Part shown: positions 1 to 10,739 of the stretch, in pieces | Position numbering within the stretch: the stretch's first letter is position 1 | How the letters are laid out: every line of letters starts with the position of its first letter | NCBI RefSeq assembly: GCF_025147465.1 | Contig: NZ_JALXOZ010000001.1 | Location: 186,001 to 250,000, forward strand | Direction: 5' to 3' | From: Dermabacter sp. p3-SID358 | Lineage (GTDB): Bacteria > Actinomycetota > Actinomycetes > Actinomycetales > Dermabacteraceae | Length of the DNA stretch: 64,000 bases | Made by a program: the position numbers and the translations under genes | The notes under the pieces: generated by a model | Database searches by the model: none | Told to the model about the DNA's origin: nothing | What the model saw: the letters and a program-made list of their open reading frames with translations, nothing else

Positions 1-591
1 CGCCTGTGGAACTTCACGGTTTCGGAGAAGATCATCGCGATCATGCAGGGCCGCTCGTGGTTCGTGTGGGAAATCAAGCCCTCCTTCGCAGCGAAGCAGC
101 TATCGAAGTTTGTCACGCGCACGCCCGCGGGCATCGGTCTCGGTGATCCAGTCACGATGCAGCTCGCGATCAACGAGGCCGGGCTTGCACGAATCACCTA
201 CGCCGCGGCGCTCGGCGCACTTGGCAAGCTGCGAGGAAAGCGTGGAGTGTTCTATGAACTCGCGGGCGCCGACGTTCGGGCAATCGATGGCCCCACGGAG
301 TATTCGGTGTATCCATCGAACGTTTCGGCAAAGCTCCCCCCAAAGGACCCGGATGTTGTCGCGGAGCACCTTGTGGAGGTTATCCGCGAGAGCGTCCCGG
401 CGCGCTTCGTTAACACGTTCGACGGCGTCGTCGTCATGGATGCGAACGACATTGGGCGCAACGTCCTTGGCCTTTCAGCCTCGCGAGATCGCGCGCATTA
501 CGAAGCGCAGTTTGCCGATAACCCGCTCGGACAAGGTTCGCAGCAAACACCCATGGCAGTCGTGTTCGAGCGGCCTTTGAATGAAGGCTGA
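1..591 (+). CDS. F420-0:gamma-glutamyl ligase-like protein, 3' part only
   Basis: The gene runs in from the left edge; 196 codons remain and the reading frame is open from base 1. The remnant contains TRTPAGIGLGDPVTMQLAI and RAIDGPTEYSVYPSN, segments I recognise from the actinobacterial family annotated as coenzyme F420-0:L-glutamate (gamma-glutamyl) ligase-like proteins. It ends with the family-like segment DNPLGQGSQQTPM. The N-terminal half, with much of the fold, is outside the window. Whether this organism makes F420 cannot be judged here; many such homologues occur without known F420 genes, so the substrate is uncertain. The next gene is convergent and starts only 9 bp after this stop codon. 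Confidence 0.75.
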   Translation, partial: RLWNFTVSEKIIAIMQGRSWFVWEIKPSFAAKQLSKFVTRTPAGIGLGDPVTMQLAINEAGLARITYAAALGALGKLRGKRGVFYELAGADVRAIDGPTEYSVYPSNVSAKLPPKDPDVVAEHLVEVIRESVPARFVNTFDGVVVMDANDIGRNVLGLSASRDRAHYEAQFADNPLGQGSQQTPMAVVFERPLNEG

Positions 592-600
592 GAGGGCGAT

Positions 601-1086
601 TTAACGCTCGAAACGCGTCACGTGCTCGCCGCTTTTCACCTGCGCGAGCGCGTGACGAAAGCCTTGTGTGAAGCGACTATTGAGCTCGGGGGGTTCCTCG
701 ATCGGAAACCACGCCGCTTGAAGGTTTTCACCGTCGGCCGGGTAGGGGTCACCGCTCACGTGCCTCGCCACAAAAGCGAGGTCGAGGTAGCTCGCGAGGT
801 CACCGTTGGGATGTGTCACGGGCCCGACGCATCCCACATTCGAGAGAAACTCAATTTCGCACGAGCACCCGGTTTCCTCGAGAACTTCGCGCGCACCCGC
901 GCGCGCTGGCGCCTCCCCCGGGTCGATAATCCCCGTGACGGGTGTCCACTGATGATTGTCGGCACGCTGAACAAAAAGGCAGTGCGTACGCTCCGCGTTC
1001 AGCACGAACACCGTGACGCCTGAGAGCCACAGGTGGTCGTGGCCGATCTTCTCGCGCAGGGCGATGACAAAGTCGGGCGCGGGCAT
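601..1086 (-). CDS. Nudix hydrolase
   Basis: A 161-residue protein with a complete Nudix box (GX5EX7REUXEEXGU) at about residues 52-74: G52, E58, then REVLEETGC. Nudix enzymes hydrolyse nucleoside diphosphates linked to another group, using Mg2+ or Mn2+ held by the box glutamates. The protein is a single domain, and the substrate cannot be read from the sequence. It lies 11 bp downstream of the cmk-der stop codon on the same strand, so co-transcription is likely. Its 3' end faces the convergent F420-ligase-like gene. Confidence 0.85.
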   Translation of the reverse strand: MPAPDFVIALREKIGHDHLWLSGVTVFVLNAERTHCLFVQRADNHQWTPVTGIIDPGEAPARAGAREVLEETGCSCEIEFLSNVGCVGPVTHPNGDLASYLDLAFVARHVSGDPYPADGENLQAAWFPIEEPPELNSRFTQGFRHALAQVKSGEHVTRFER

Positions 1087-1097
1087 GCTGCCCCTCC

Positions 1098-3269
1098 TTA
1101 CCGGTTTTTCCTCTTTTCGCGAACGCGCACACTGATCTCGACAGGCGAGCCGTCGAAGGAGAAATCCTCGCGCAAACGACGCTCAATAAAGCGGCGATAG
1201 CCGTGCTCAAGAAATCCCGAGGCGAAAATGACGAAACGCGGTGGTCGAGTACGTGCCTGTGTTGCGAAAAGAATACGGGGCTGTTTGCCCCCTCGTAGCG
1301 GGTGCGGGTGGGCAGCCACGAGCGTGCCAAGGAAGGCATTGAGGCGCGCCGTAGGAATGCGCGTATCCCACGACTCAAGAGCGAGGTCGAGTGCCGGTAC
1401 GAGCTTGTCGGTATGGCGGCCCGTGAGAGCGGAAATGTTGACACGCGGCGCCCATCGCACGTGTGCGAGATCTTTCTCGATCTCCCATTCGAGCTGGGCG
1501 CGGCGCTCCTCGTCGAGAAGATCCCACTTATTGAACGCGAGCACGAGGGCTCGGCCCGATTCGAGCACCATGTCGATGATCTTGAGGTCTTGCGTCGAGA
1601 TCGGCTCGGTCGCCTCAAGGAGAACGACCGCGACCTCGGCTCTGTCGAGCGCGGCTTGGGTGCGGATCGAGGCGAAGAAATCGGCGCCTTCACTCTGGCG
1701 AATTCGGCGGCGAATGCCGGCGGTGTCCACGAACGTCCATTCACGCCCGTCGAGTTCGATAACTTCGTCGACGGGATCTCGTGTCGTGCCCGCGGTCGAG
1801 TCAACAACGACGCGGTTTTCGCGAGCAAGCTTGTTGAGAAGCGAACTCTTACCCACGTTCGGTCGACCGATGAGGGCCACGCGCCGTGGACCGCTCGGCT
1901 TTGCACGCGTCTGGCCTTCCTCGGGAAGGATCTCGAGAACGCGGTCAAGCACGTCACCCGAGCCACGCCCATGGAGCGCTGAGACGGGGTGCGGCTCACC
2001 AAGGCCAAGGTTCCACAGTGCGGCGGCCTCGAGCTCACCTCGCTGATCGTCGACCTTGTTGGCAACAAGAAGCACGGGCTTCTTTGAACGGCGGAGTACC
2101 TTCACAAGCTGCTCATCCGTGTGCGTGATGCCGACGTTGGCATCAACGACAAACATCACGGCATCGGCAAGACCAATCGCGAGTTCAGCCTGCTCGGCGA
2201 CGCGATAGGCAATCCCCTCGACCTTGTCTTCCCAGCCACCTGTATCGACCAGCATAAAGTCGCGGCCCGCCCAGTTGGCCTCGTAAAACACGCGGTCACG
2301 CGTCACGCCGGGCGTGTCTTCAACAACCGCTTCGCGGTGGCCCAGAATTCGGTTCACGAGCGTGGACTTTCCAACGTTTGGCCTGCCAATCACGGCGAGG
2401 ACCGGCAGCATGCGCTCGTCCTCGGCGCTCGCAATAGGCGCATACTCGTCCATGAGGAGGCTCTGATCGTCCTCATCGAGGCCGTATTCGTCGAGGCCGG
2501 CGCGCAGCGAGGCTGTGCGTGCCTCGTCATCAAGAGATTCGAGATTTCCGTCGTCGGCGATGACCTCGGTGTTGGGATCGTCGTCGACGATTTCGATGCC
2601 TGGAACACGCTCGAGAACGGCGTTGACAACCTCGTCAATATCAAGGTTGGTCGTATCGATCAGGTCCACGCCCTCGGCTGCTTCGGTGAATTCGGAAACG
2701 GTCGAGTCGTCCGCGTCGCGGCGAAGTACCTGGTCGCGCATGCGTGCACGCACATCTTCAGAATCCTCGAGACCGAGTTGACCGGCGCGGCGCCTAAGTC
2801 GTGCTTCGGCGCTCGCGGTGAGCAGCACGCGCACGTCGGCATCCGGGGCGACGACTGTTGTGATGTCGCGCCCCTCGGCGACGCAGAATCCCTTCTCATT
2901 CGCTGTCTGGAAGAGGATCGCACGCTGACGTTCCTGAAGGATCGCGCGCACATCGGTGTTTGTTGCGACGCGACTGACGCATGTTGAGATCTCTTCGGAA
3001 CGGATCTGCTTCGAAACCTCCGTACCTTCAACGAAAACGTACGGTTCATCGGGGTCGGTCGACATGACGAGGTCGAACTCGGCCACGTGCTCCGTGACGG
3101 CCTCGCGGTCGTCGAGGTCAACCCCCTCGTTGAGGCAGGACCACGCCGCTGCACGGTACATCGCACCCGTATCGAGGTAGCCGCCCTCAAGGGCCCGTGC
3201 CACCTCTTTCGAGACCGTTGACTTCCCCGAGCCTGCGGGGCCATCGATTGCGATGGTGACGCCGTTCAT
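1098..3269 (-). CDS. cmk-der: bifunctional cytidylate kinase / GTPase Der fusion
   Basis: A single 723-residue ORF. Residues 1-222 are CMP kinase (P-loop GPAGSGKST at 10-18, GRDITTVV near 133) and phosphorylate CMP/dCMP. Residues 223-287 are a strongly acidic linker. Residues 288-723 are Der (EngA), a double-GTPase ribosome assembly factor: GRPNVGKST and later NKVD in G1, [13 protein letters not shown] and NKWD in G2, then a basic KH-like C terminus. The frame could open upstream at 3365, but that would overlap tyrA. The ATG at 3269 has GGGGAGG placed about 7 nt upstream and begins [13 protein letters not shown] as in CMP kinases. This fusion is known from other actinobacteria. Confidence 0.95.
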   Translation of the reverse strand: MNGVTIAIDGPAGSGKSTVSKEVARALEGGYLDTGAMYRAAAWSCLNEGVDLDDREAVTEHVAEFDLVMSTDPDEPYVFVEGTEVSKQIRSEEISTCVSRVATNTDVRAILQERQRAILFQTANEKGFCVAEGRDITTVVAPDADVRVLLTASAEARLRRRAGQLGLEDSEDVRARMRDQVLRRDADDSTVSEFTEAAEGVDLIDTTNLDIDEVVNAVLERVPGIEIVDDDPNTEVIADDGNLESLDDEARTASLRAGLDEYGLDEDDQSLLMDEYAPIASAEDERMLPVLAVIGRPNVGKSTLVNRILGHREAVVEDTPGVTRDRVFYEANWAGRDFMLVDTGGWEDKVEGIAYRVAEQAELAIGLADAVMFVVDANVGITHTDEQLVKVLRRSKKPVLLVANKVDDQRGELEAAALWNLGLGEPHPVSALHGRGSGDVLDRVLEILPEEGQTRAKPSGPRRVALIGRPNVGKSSLLNKLARENRVVVDSTAGTTRDPVDEVIELDGREWTFVDTAGIRRRIRQSEGADFFASIRTQAALDRAEVAVVLLEATEPISTQDLKIIDMVLESGRALVLAFNKWDLLDEERRAQLEWEIEKDLAHVRWAPRVNISALTGRHTDKLVPALDLALESWDTRIPTARLNAFLGTLVAAHPHPLRGGKQPRILFATQARTRPPRFVIFASGFLEHGYRRFIERRLREDFSFDGSPVEISVRVREKRKNR

Positions 3270-3340
3270 GCCTTTCCTCCCCTGTCTCTGGTCAGCTTCT
3301 AAGCCTAATAGTGCGATGCTCTCACGTGCCTCGCTCGCCA

Positions 3341-4474
3341 CTACTCCGTTCCCGCGCGTGCCCAACCTCTCTTTTCAAGCATTTCCGTGAGCCGATGTTC
3401 GTCGGCACGCATGACACTCACATGTGCAAGGCCCATGCGTTGGCCGAGCGAATGCTCAAGCCTGAGGTCCTCGAGGTTGATGCACTCCTCCCCCATATCG
3501 GTCAGGAGCCTCGCAAGTTCGCCGGGCTCGTCGGGAACGAGCACGGTGAGCCGGCAAAAGCTCTCCGCGTCCCCGCCGTGCTTGCCTGGAATGCGAGCGA
3601 CACCATCGTTGCCCGAGGCAATCGCACGGGCAATTCGGGCGCGTGAACCCGGCTGCGGGTCGGCCTCCATGAGCACGTCAAACGCGTGGGTGAGGGCGGA
3701 AAGATCCTCGCCAAGCGCGCGGAGGATTGGTGCGATGCACTCGGCATTTGCGGACAGAATCTCAACCCATAGCCGCGGGTCACTCGCGGCAATACGAGTC
3801 GTATCGCGAAGTCCCTGCCCAGAAAGGCCCAAAGCTGCCTCGCTCGCATGTGTGAGCCGGCTCGCGAGGAGACTCGCGACAATCTGCGGGACGTGCGAGA
3901 CGTACGCCACGGCCTCGTCGTGGACATCGGGCTCAATCTCGACCACGGAAGAGCCGAGTTCGATTCCGATCAGCTTTGCGAGAGCGTAGGTTCGCGGGGA
4001 GGTGGCAGGCGTCGGAACCACGACGAAAGCCCTTCCCCGAAATAGGTCCCCTCGAGCCGCAACAACTCCGGCGACCTCACGGCCGGCCATGGGGTGAGTG
4101 CCCACATAACGAGACGCATCGAGTCCTCGCGCCTCGGCGGAGGCGAGGACTTCCGCTGCGATGTGCTGCTTCACGCTCGCCACATCGAGTACGCACGCCC
4201 CGGGGAACTCCTCTAGCGCGTCGAGCACGACGCGTGCGGAGACATCGGGAGGCGTCGCCACCACGACGACCTGGGGGTTATCTCCCGCCTGTTCCTTGCG
4301 CCCGACACCCAGCTCGCACGCAAGGCGCGTTGTTCCGGGAGACGAATCGCGCACGAGAACGTCAAGCCCTGCGTTGCCGAGAGCCATGCCGATCGATCCG
4401 CCGATGAGGCCCGCGCCGATCACGAGCACGGGCCCTTCGAGCGCGACAGCTTCTCGCTGCACACCGGTGCTCAC
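3341..4474 (-). CDS. tyrA: prephenate dehydrogenase with C-terminal ACT domain
   Basis: A 377-residue protein. It converts prephenate to 4-hydroxyphenylpyruvate with NAD(P)+ in tyrosine synthesis. The dinucleotide-binding GAGLIGGS is at residues 20-27, and THPMAGRE is the conserved active-site region. A helical dimerisation region follows. The last 75 or so residues ([19 protein letters not shown] onward) form an ACT domain, suggesting feedback control by an aromatic amino acid. The GTG start overlaps the rluB stop (GTGA), so the two are probably translationally coupled. It is followed by cmk-der after 71 bp, a common actinobacterial order. Confidence 0.93.
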   Translation of the reverse strand: MSTGVQREAVALEGPVLVIGAGLIGGSIGMALGNAGLDVLVRDSSPGTTRLACELGVGRKEQAGDNPQVVVVATPPDVSARVVLDALEEFPGACVLDVASVKQHIAAEVLASAEARGLDASRYVGTHPMAGREVAGVVAARGDLFRGRAFVVVPTPATSPRTYALAKLIGIELGSSVVEIEPDVHDEAVAYVSHVPQIVASLLASRLTHASEAALGLSGQGLRDTTRIAASDPRLWVEILSANAECIAPILRALGEDLSALTHAFDVLMEADPQPGSRARIARAIASGNDGVARIPGKHGGDAESFCRLTVLVPDEPGELARLLTDMGEECINLEDLRLEHSLGQRMGLAHVSVMRADEHRLTEMLEKRGWARAGTE

Positions 4475-5349
4475 AGGCCGACCTCCGCCATGAGGGTGCC
4501 AAGTTCCTTTGCTGTAAGCTCACGCGTGGCCCCGGGGGCGAGATCAGCCAGCACGACCGGCCCAATACGGGTGCGTACGAGGCTCGTCAGTTCATACCCG
4601 AGCGCGGAGAACATGCGGCGCACAATGCGGTTGCGTCCCTCGTGGAGTGTCACTTCGACAATCGCTTCTCTCCCGTCATGCGCGACGAGGCTTGCGCGGT
4701 CAGCCTTCGCGGGGCCGTCCTCAAGCTCGAGTCCCGAACGCAACTTCGCCAGAATAGAGCGCGGGAACGAACCTGGGCAGTCAAAGCGACACACGTAGGT
4801 TTTGGACACCTCAAAGCTCGGGTGCGTGAGGCGGTGCGTAAGTTCGCCGTCGTTGCTGAGAAGGAGAAGCCCCTCGGTTTCGTAGTCGAGTCGCCCCACG
4901 TGGTAGAGCCGCACGGGGTAGCGGGCCGCAAATTCTTCAAGGGTGCGGCGCCCCTGCGGATCTTCCATCGCGCTCATGACCTTGCGGGGTTTATTGAGCG
5001 CGATCGTGAGCTTTTCCTCGTCGAGCTGCACGCGGCGCCCGTCGACGTGAATGACCGCCAGGTGGGGATCCACGCGCACGCCCTGTTCCCGGACGACTTC
5101 TCCCCCGACCGCAACGCGGCCTTGCGCAATGAGCGCCTCGCACGCGCGACGTGAACCAAAGCCCGCCTTTGCGAGCACCTTTTGGAGGCGTTCCCCCTCT
5201 TGGGCGACGCGGTCCGACGGTTCCTGCGACGCACTGCCGCTACCTGTACGCGGCGCACCTTCGGAATCACGAAGCCGAACCTTTTTCGGCGCGGAGAAGT
5301 CGCTCCTTCGCTTTTTCTGCCCGTGACCGCGCCGATTTGCGCCCGTCAA
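4471..5349 (-). CDS. rluB: 23S rRNA pseudouridine synthase, RluB/RsuA family
   Basis: A 292-residue protein. A basic N-terminal tail of about 50 residues precedes an S4 RNA-binding domain (RLQKVLAKAGFGSRRACEAL). The catalytic RsuA-family domain follows, with GRLDYETEGLLLLSNDG carrying the catalytic aspartate. It is expected to isomerise a uridine in 23S rRNA during ribosome assembly. The start is a TTG overlapping the parA stop (TTGA). An alternative start further in cannot be excluded, because the tail is poorly conserved. It sits between parA and tyrA; scpA and scpB, normal residents of this interval, are absent. Confidence 0.88.
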   Translation of the reverse strand: MTGANRRGHGQKKRRSDFSAPKKVRLRDSEGAPRTGSGSASQEPSDRVAQEGERLQKVLAKAGFGSRRACEALIAQGRVAVGGEVVREQGVRVDPHLAVIHVDGRRVQLDEEKLTIALNKPRKVMSAMEDPQGRRTLEEFAARYPVRLYHVGRLDYETEGLLLLSNDGELTHRLTHPSFEVSKTYVCRFDCPGSFPRSILAKLRSGLELEDGPAKADRASLVAHDGREAIVEVTLHEGRNRIVRRMFSALGYELTSLVRTRIGPVVLADLAPGATRELTAKELGTLMAEVGL

Positions 5350-6215
5350 GCTGCCGCCCCGCGCGCGATCAATTCACGCGCAAGCTGGCGATAGGCATCG
5401 GCACCCTTGTTATTCGAGGCAAACGCCGTAATCGGTTCTGCCGCGACCGAGGCATCCGGGAACTTCACGGTGCGGTTAATCGCGGTATGGAAGACCTTGT
5501 CGGGGAACGCCTCAACAACACGACTCACAACTTCACGCGCGTGGAGCGTGCGGGGATCGAACATCGTGATGAGGATCCCGTCCATTTCCAGGCGGGGGTT
5601 AATGCGATCTTGCACCTTTTCGATGGTTTCCACGAGCAGTGCGACGCCGCGAAGCGCAAAGTACTCAGCCCCGAGTGGAATGATGACGCCATCACTCGCA
5701 GCAAGGGCGTTGACGGTGAGAAGACCGAGCGATGGCTGGCAATCGATGAGAATGACGTCGTACTCCCCCACAACTGGGCGCAGCACGCGAGCTAGCGCCA
5801 TCTCGCGGGCAACCTCATTGACAAGCTGCACCTCTGCGGCCGAGAGATCAATGTTCGCCGGGAGGATCTCCATGTTGTCCGTCGTGGTCGGCTGAATTGC
5901 CTCGCGGATATCGTGATCGCGCTCGAGCAAGAGGTTGTACACCGTGAGATCGAGTTCGTAGCTGTTGATGCCCGTGCCCGCGCTCAGCGCACCCTGCGGG
6001 TCGAGGTCCACGAGGAGAACCTTGCGGCCGAGTTCGGCAAGTGAGGCACCGAGGTTGATGACCGAGGTCGTCTTTCCAACCCCGCCCTTCTGATTCACCA
6101 TCGAGATGATGCGCGCGGGGCCGTGCGAGTCGAGCGTCTTCGGCTCGGGAAAGTCTGGAAGCGGTCGCCCCGTGGGGCCGTAGTTCAGATTCAGATCAAG
6201 CTCGCTCTTTGTCAC
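5346..6215 (-). CDS. parA: ParA/Soj-family ATPase
   Basis: A 289-residue protein with the deviant Walker A motif NQKGGVGKTTS at residues 41-51, a Walker B-like VILIDCQPSLG, and the ParA-type 'LLVDLDPQGALSAG' segment. It belongs to the MinD/ParA superfamily. This paralogue, located after xerD, is the one usually encoded ahead of scpAB; it is probably not the parABS partition ATPase near oriC. No parB lies nearby, supporting that reading. GTG start. The stop overlaps the rluB start. The 114 bp separating it from xerD leave room for a separate promoter. Confidence 0.88.
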   Translation of the reverse strand: MTKSELDLNLNYGPTGRPLPDFPEPKTLDSHGPARIISMVNQKGGVGKTTSVINLGASLAELGRKVLLVDLDPQGALSAGTGINSYELDLTVYNLLLERDHDIREAIQPTTTDNMEILPANIDLSAAEVQLVNEVAREMALARVLRPVVGEYDVILIDCQPSLGLLTVNALAASDGVIIPLGAEYFALRGVALLVETIEKVQDRINPRLEMDGILITMFDPRTLHAREVVSRVVEAFPDKVFHTAINRTVKFPDASVAAEPITAFASNNKGADAYRQLARELIARGAAA

Positions 6216-6329
6216 GTGTACCTGTCCCTACGTCGATGATGTTCGCGGGTTTTGCACGCGTTCAGTGCGCGCGACCCTTGGGGAACATCCTAACCGCAGG
6301 CCCTGGATACGAATGGCAATCCCTCTTGC

Positions 6330-7283
6330 CTACAGCGCCCTCGGATGGGAACTCGCGTGGATCTCGCGCAGAGCTTGCGCACCGAGGTGCGTGTACCGCT
6401 GGGTGGTCGTGATCGAGGCATGACCAAGGAGCTCCTGAACAGTGCGCACATCGGCTCCGCCCTCGATGAGGTGCGTTGCATAGCTGTGGCGAAGCGTATG
6501 GGGGCTCACGTGCGCGGTGATTCCTGCGTTGGCGGCCGCCGCTTTCACGATCGCGAAGGCCGCTTGTCGCGTGAGCCGCGTTCCGCGATTGCCCAGAAAA
6601 ATCGCAGCACTGCCGCTTCCCCGTTCGAGGAAGGTCGGTCGTGCCCGTGTCAGGTATGCCTCAAGAGCATCGAGCGCATAGCGGCCAAGCGGCACCAGAC
6701 GCTCCTTGTTTCCCTTTCCCCGCACGCGCACGATGGCCTCACGGAGGGCAGTGTCATCGATGTCGAGCGAAAGAGCTTCGCTCACGCGACAGCCGGTTCC
6801 GTAGAGCAGTTCTACGAGGGCGCGATTACGCAGGGCACGCTCGGTCGCGAGGGCGCCGGTGAAGGGACCCGACGCCGCCTCGATAAGCGCGGAAACCTCG
6901 GCGATGCTGAGGGCATCCGGCAAGCGCAAAGGTCGGGATGCTTCCCGCACGAGAGCTGAAGGGTCGCCCGTGTGCGCCTCCCCCTCTTCGTCGAGAAAAC
7001 GGTGAAAGGCACGGATCGAGGCGAGGGCTCTCGCGGCCGAAGATTCGGCGAGGGGTGCTGCCCCTAGGCTGCCCTCGCGCAATGCGGCGATATACCCCGC
7101 AATCGTGGGCGTATCGACATCCCGTATATCGACGCTGTGGCTGTCGAGATAGGCCAGGTAGCGATGAAGGTCGCGCCGATAAGCAGAAACAGTGTTGGAG
7201 CTCAGGCCTCGTTCAATCCGAATGTGAGTGAGAAAAGTTTCTGCGAGGCGTGAAGCGCTTCCGGCGCGCTCAGGCATCGGCAC
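6330..7283 (-). CDS. xerD: site-specific tyrosine recombinase XerD
   Basis: A 317-residue protein with an N-terminal SAM-like core-binding domain (about residues 12-100) and a C-terminal catalytic domain. All catalytic landmarks are visible: Arg in GCRVSE, Lys in GKGNKER, HTLRHSYATH (HxxR), GHASITTTQRYTH with the second His, and the nucleophilic Tyr. Xer recombinases resolve chromosome dimers at dif. The position before parA and rluB is the standard actinobacterial xerD locus, which argues against a phage or integron integrase. The start may be the GTG at 7283 or the ATG two codons later; the ctaB stop lies 3 bp upstream, so the two are coupled. Confidence 0.92.
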   Translation of the reverse strand: MPMPERAGSASRLAETFLTHIRIERGLSSNTVSAYRRDLHRYLAYLDSHSVDIRDVDTPTIAGYIAALREGSLGAAPLAESSAARALASIRAFHRFLDEEGEAHTGDPSALVREASRPLRLPDALSIAEVSALIEAASGPFTGALATERALRNRALVELLYGTGCRVSEALSLDIDDTALREAIVRVRGKGNKERLVPLGRYALDALEAYLTRARPTFLERGSGSAAIFLGNRGTRLTRQAAFAIVKAAAANAGITAHVSPHTLRHSYATHLIEGGADVRTVQELLGHASITTTQRYTHLGAQALREIHASSHPRAL

Positions 7284-7286
7284 TCG

Positions 7287-8246
7287 CTAAAGCGCCACGA
7301 AGGGATCGATGGCAAGCGCGACGAACACGAGCGTGAGATAGGTGATCGACGCGTGGAATACGCCCATGGGGTTCAGCTGCTTGCCGGACATCCCGCGTCG
7401 CACGCGCACCGCATACCGCACCACGAGATAGAGGAACCAGCCACCGAAAACGATTGAGCTCACCGTGTACACGATGCCCGTGGGTGCGAGAGGAATGATC
7501 GCGAGGGAGCTCGCGAGCATCATGAGGGTGTGGAAAACCATCTGATTCGCGACGTTCTTTCGTGAACTTACGACGGGAAGCATCGGTACTTCGGCGCGCG
7601 CGTAGTCCTGAGTAAAGCGCTCAGCGAGAGGCCAGTAGTGCGGCGGGGTCCAGAAGAAGATCACGAGGAAGAGGAAGAACGCGGTCCACGACACTCCACC
7701 AGTGACGGCGGACCAACCAATGAGGACTGGCATGCACCCGGCGATACCGCCCCACACGATGTTCTGACTCGTGCGGCGCTTGAGGATCATCGTGTAGAAC
7801 ACGACGTAGAGAAGGATCGCGCCGAGCGCGAGTAGCGCCGAGGGCGCATTGACGAAAACCCACAGGTATGCCACAGAAAGTGCACACAGAACGAAGCCGA
7901 AGATGAGTGCGGCCTGAGGAGACACTTCACCAGTCACGAGCGGGCGGTTCTTCGTACGCTTCATCTTCGCATCGATGTCGCGATCGAGATACATGTTGAG
8001 CACGTTCGCCCCGCCGGCCGCGAGGTACCCACCCACCATGGTGTTGAGGATCAGGAGCCACGAGGGGAAGCCGCCTGCCGCAAGGAACATCGTGGGGACG
8101 GTCGTGATGAGGAGAAGCTCGATAATGCGTGGCTTCGTCAGCGCCACGTAAGCGAGCGCGGTGCGGCGAAGCGAACGCTCCTCTTGCTCCCCACGCAGCG
8201 GATGCGCCTCGTGGGCAAGGGTTGTCGTACCGTGGCTCTGGTTCAC
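7287..8246 (-). CDS. ctaB: protoheme IX farnesyltransferase (heme O synthase)
   Basis: A 319-residue polytopic membrane protein of the UbiA prenyltransferase superfamily with about nine hydrophobic segments. The prenyl-diphosphate-binding motif [19 protein letters not shown] (NxxxDxxxD type) is intact, and the second aspartate-rich loop region is around FTQDYARAE. It farnesylates protoheme to heme O for cytochrome oxidase. GTG start. It is divergent from tkt, a common arrangement in actinobacteria, where the oxidase-assembly and pentose phosphate genes are neighbours. The ctaA gene is not in the window. Confidence 0.93.
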   Translation of the reverse strand: MNQSHGTTTLAHEAHPLRGEQEERSLRRTALAYVALTKPRIIELLLITTVPTMFLAAGGFPSWLLILNTMVGGYLAAGGANVLNMYLDRDIDAKMKRTKNRPLVTGEVSPQAALIFGFVLCALSVAYLWVFVNAPSALLALGAILLYVVFYTMILKRRTSQNIVWGGIAGCMPVLIGWSAVTGGVSWTAFFLFLVIFFWTPPHYWPLAERFTQDYARAEVPMLPVVSSRKNVANQMVFHTLMMLASSLAIIPLAPTGIVYTVSSIVFGGWFLYLVVRYAVRVRRGMSGKQLNPMGVFHASITYLTLVFVALAIDPFVAL

Positions 8247-8588
8247 TCGCGTTCCTCGATTGCGGGGTAAGGGCTGGGCAGGCAGGAGAAGGGCCTAACG
8301 TCCCTCCACAATAGCGGGCGCAGCGCACGAAGGGCGAGAAATTCGCGGGTAAGCCGCGCCACTAGTGTGGAGACCCGACGTTGGCTCGGCAACCGTCGGA
8401 CTCATGGCAACCGAAGAGCCCGTTCCTTCCCTTCCAAGCACCCCACTTCTCTGCATTTCCTGAGACAGCAGTCACCTTTCCCACAAAATCGCGCGATACT
8501 ATCGACACGATTTTGGCCCCTCGCGCCGACAAGGTCATTTGCCATCGGCGTTTGAGATGGATCAACCGATGGAAGGGAAAGAACGTTC
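8247..8588. promoter_or_regulatory. divergent ctaB/tkt intergenic region with a candidate tkt -10 box
   Basis: A 342-bp gene-free stretch between the divergent ctaB and tkt starts, so it must carry promoters for both. The best -10 candidate for tkt is TACTAT at 8497-8502, about 86 bp before the GTG. No convincing TTGACA-like box sits 16-18 bp upstream of it. For ctaB I see only weak AT-rich candidates (TATTGT, around 8308-8313 on the minus strand). No convincing ORF, long hairpin or riboswitch fold is seen here. Confidence 0.35.
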
Positions 8589-10688
8589 GTGAGTACCAAT
8601 TTCGTTGCCCCCGAGGGCTGGAGCGATCTCGACAAGCGCGCCATCGACAACGCGCGTATTCTCGCCGCGGATGCCGTGCAGAAGGTCGGCAACGGGCACC
8701 CGGGCACGGCCGTGAGCCTCTCTCCTGCGGCGTACCTCCTCTACCAAGACATCATGAACCACGATCCGAAGGATCCCCAGTGGTTCGGTCGCGATCGTTT
8801 CATCCTCTCGTGCGGGCATACGAGCCTCACACAGTACCTTCAGCTCTTTCTCGGGGGCTTTGGCCTCGAGGTTGAGGACTTGCAGGCGCTACGCACCGAA
8901 GGTTCCAAGACCCCGGGCCACCCCGAGAATTTCCACACCGCGGGTGTCGAAATGACGACGGGCCCGCTTGGGCAGGGCATTGCTTCGTCCGTTGGTTTCG
9001 CAATGGCGCAGCGACGCGTGCGAGGCCTCCTTGACCCGACGGCGCCGGCCGGAGAGAGCCCGTTTGACACGTACACCTACGTTCTCGCCTCTGACGGCGA
9101 CCTGCAGGAGGGCGTGAGCAACGAAGCCAGCTCGATCGCCGGCACCCAGCAGCTCGGCAACCTCATCGTCATTTGGGACGACAACGAAATTTCGATCGAG
9201 GGCGACACCAACATCGCCTTTACCGAGGACACCGCCGCGCGCTACCAAGCCCTCGGCTGGGACGTGCGCACCGTCGACTGGACGAACGGCGGCACGGACT
9301 ACGTTGAAAATCTCAAGGAGCTCAAGGACGCGATTGTCGCCGGCCAACAGGTCACAGACAAGCCGACCTTTATTCAGCTGCGCACCGTGATCGCGTGGCC
9401 CACACCGGGTAAGTCGGGCGATCACGCCGCACACGGTTCGGCGCTCGGCGACCAACCGATCTCTGGGCTCAAGGACATCCTCGGTTTCGACACCGAGAAG
9501 ACCTTCGAGGTTGACGACGAGGCCCTCGCGCACGCGCGCAAGCTCATCGATCGCGGAGCAGAGAAGCATCGCGAGTGGGTCGCGAAGCTCGACGAATGGC
9601 GCGCCGCGAACCCCGATGCGGCCGCGCTTTACGACCGCTTGATCGCTCGCGAACTCCCCGAAGACCTCGACGCCGCACTTCCGGTGTTCGAAGCCGACGA
9701 CAAGGGCCTCGCAACTCGCGCCGCTTCCGGCCAGGTCCTCGGGGCCCTCGCCCCGGTCATGCCCGAGCTGTGGGGCGGCTCCGCCGATCTCGCAGGCTCA
9801 AACAACACGACCATGAAAGGCGAGGCGTCGTTCATCCCGGAGGCCAACCAGACCAAGGACTTCCAGGGCAATCCCTACGGCCGCACGCTCCACTTCGGCA
9901 TTCGCGAGCACGCGATGGGCGCGATCCTGAGCGGCATCTCGCTCTACGGCCTCACGCGGCCGTACGGCGGAACATTCTTCCAGTTCGCCGACTACATGCG
10001 CGGCTCTGTGCGCCTCGCTTCGCTGTGCAAGACCCCGGCCATCTACGTGTGGACCCACGACTCGATCGGCCTCGGCGAAGATGGCCCGACCCACCAGCCC
10101 GTCGAGCACCTCGCCGCCTACCGCGCGATCCCCAACCTTTCGGTTGTACGCCCTGCTGATGCCAACGAAACTGCACAAGCCTGGAAGGCGATCCTCAAAC
10201 GCGACGAAGGGCCCGCGGGTCTTATCCTGACGCGCCAGGGCGTTCCCACATTCGATCGCGACGAGTACGCGGGCGCGGAGAACCTCGACAAGGGCGCCTA
10301 CATCATGAAGGAGGCCTCGAACGGCGAACCCGAGGCCATTCTCATCGCAACCGGCTCCGAGGTGCAGCACGCTGCGGGAGCGCAGAAGCTCCTCGAGGCA
10401 GAAGGCATCCCCACGCGACTCGTGTCGATGCCGTGCATCGAGTGGTTCGACGAGCAAAGCGAAGATTACCGCGAATCGGTTCTCCCGAGCTCGGTCAAGG
10501 CACGCGTGAGCGTTGAGGCCGGGATCGCGATGCCCTGGTATCGCTTCCTCGGCGACGCTGGTCGCGCGGTCTCTCTCGAACACTACGGCGAGTCCGCCTC
10601 GGGCGGCCTCCTGTTCGAGAAGTACGGCTTCACCGCCGAGAATGTTGTGGCGAAGGCGAAGGAGTCGCTCGCCGCGGCCCGCAAGTAA
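8589..10688 (+). CDS. tkt: transketolase
   Basis: A 699-residue, full-length transketolase. It moves two-carbon units between sugar phosphates using thiamine diphosphate, linking the pentose phosphate pathway to glycolysis. Visible motifs are GHTSLTQY, the ThDP-binding [15 protein letters not shown], and [11 protein letters not shown] with the catalytic Glu in the pyrimidine-binding domain; the transketolase C-terminal domain follows. GTG start, with a purine-rich GGAAGGGAAAG upstream. It is followed after 51 bp by tal and then zwf and opcA-pgl, so most of the pathway is probably one transcription unit. Confidence 0.96.
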   Translation: MSTNFVAPEGWSDLDKRAIDNARILAADAVQKVGNGHPGTAVSLSPAAYLLYQDIMNHDPKDPQWFGRDRFILSCGHTSLTQYLQLFLGGFGLEVEDLQALRTEGSKTPGHPENFHTAGVEMTTGPLGQGIASSVGFAMAQRRVRGLLDPTAPAGESPFDTYTYVLASDGDLQEGVSNEASSIAGTQQLGNLIVIWDDNEISIEGDTNIAFTEDTAARYQALGWDVRTVDWTNGGTDYVENLKELKDAIVAGQQVTDKPTFIQLRTVIAWPTPGKSGDHAAHGSALGDQPISGLKDILGFDTEKTFEVDDEALAHARKLIDRGAEKHREWVAKLDEWRAANPDAAALYDRLIARELPEDLDAALPVFEADDKGLATRAASGQVLGALAPVMPELWGGSADLAGSNNTTMKGEASFIPEANQTKDFQGNPYGRTLHFGIREHAMGAILSGISLYGLTRPYGGTFFQFADYMRGSVRLASLCKTPAIYVWTHDSIGLGEDGPTHQPVEHLAAYRAIPNLSVVRPADANETAQAWKAILKRDEGPAGLILTRQGVPTFDRDEYAGAENLDKGAYIMKEASNGEPEAILIATGSEVQHAAGAQKLLEAEGIPTRLVSMPCIEWFDEQSEDYRESVLPSSVKARVSVEAGIAMPWYRFLGDAGRAVSLEHYGESASGGLLFEKYGFTAENVVAKAKESLAAARK

Positions 10689-10739
10689 GACAGTCCATCG
10701 GAATATCGCGCAAGCAACCTCATAGCGAAAGGTATTGCC

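Noticed and set aside
6330..7283. The tyrosine recombinase as an integrase marking a genomic island
   Set aside because: It is in the standard xerD place with parA and rluB, and no phage or att-like repeats flank it.
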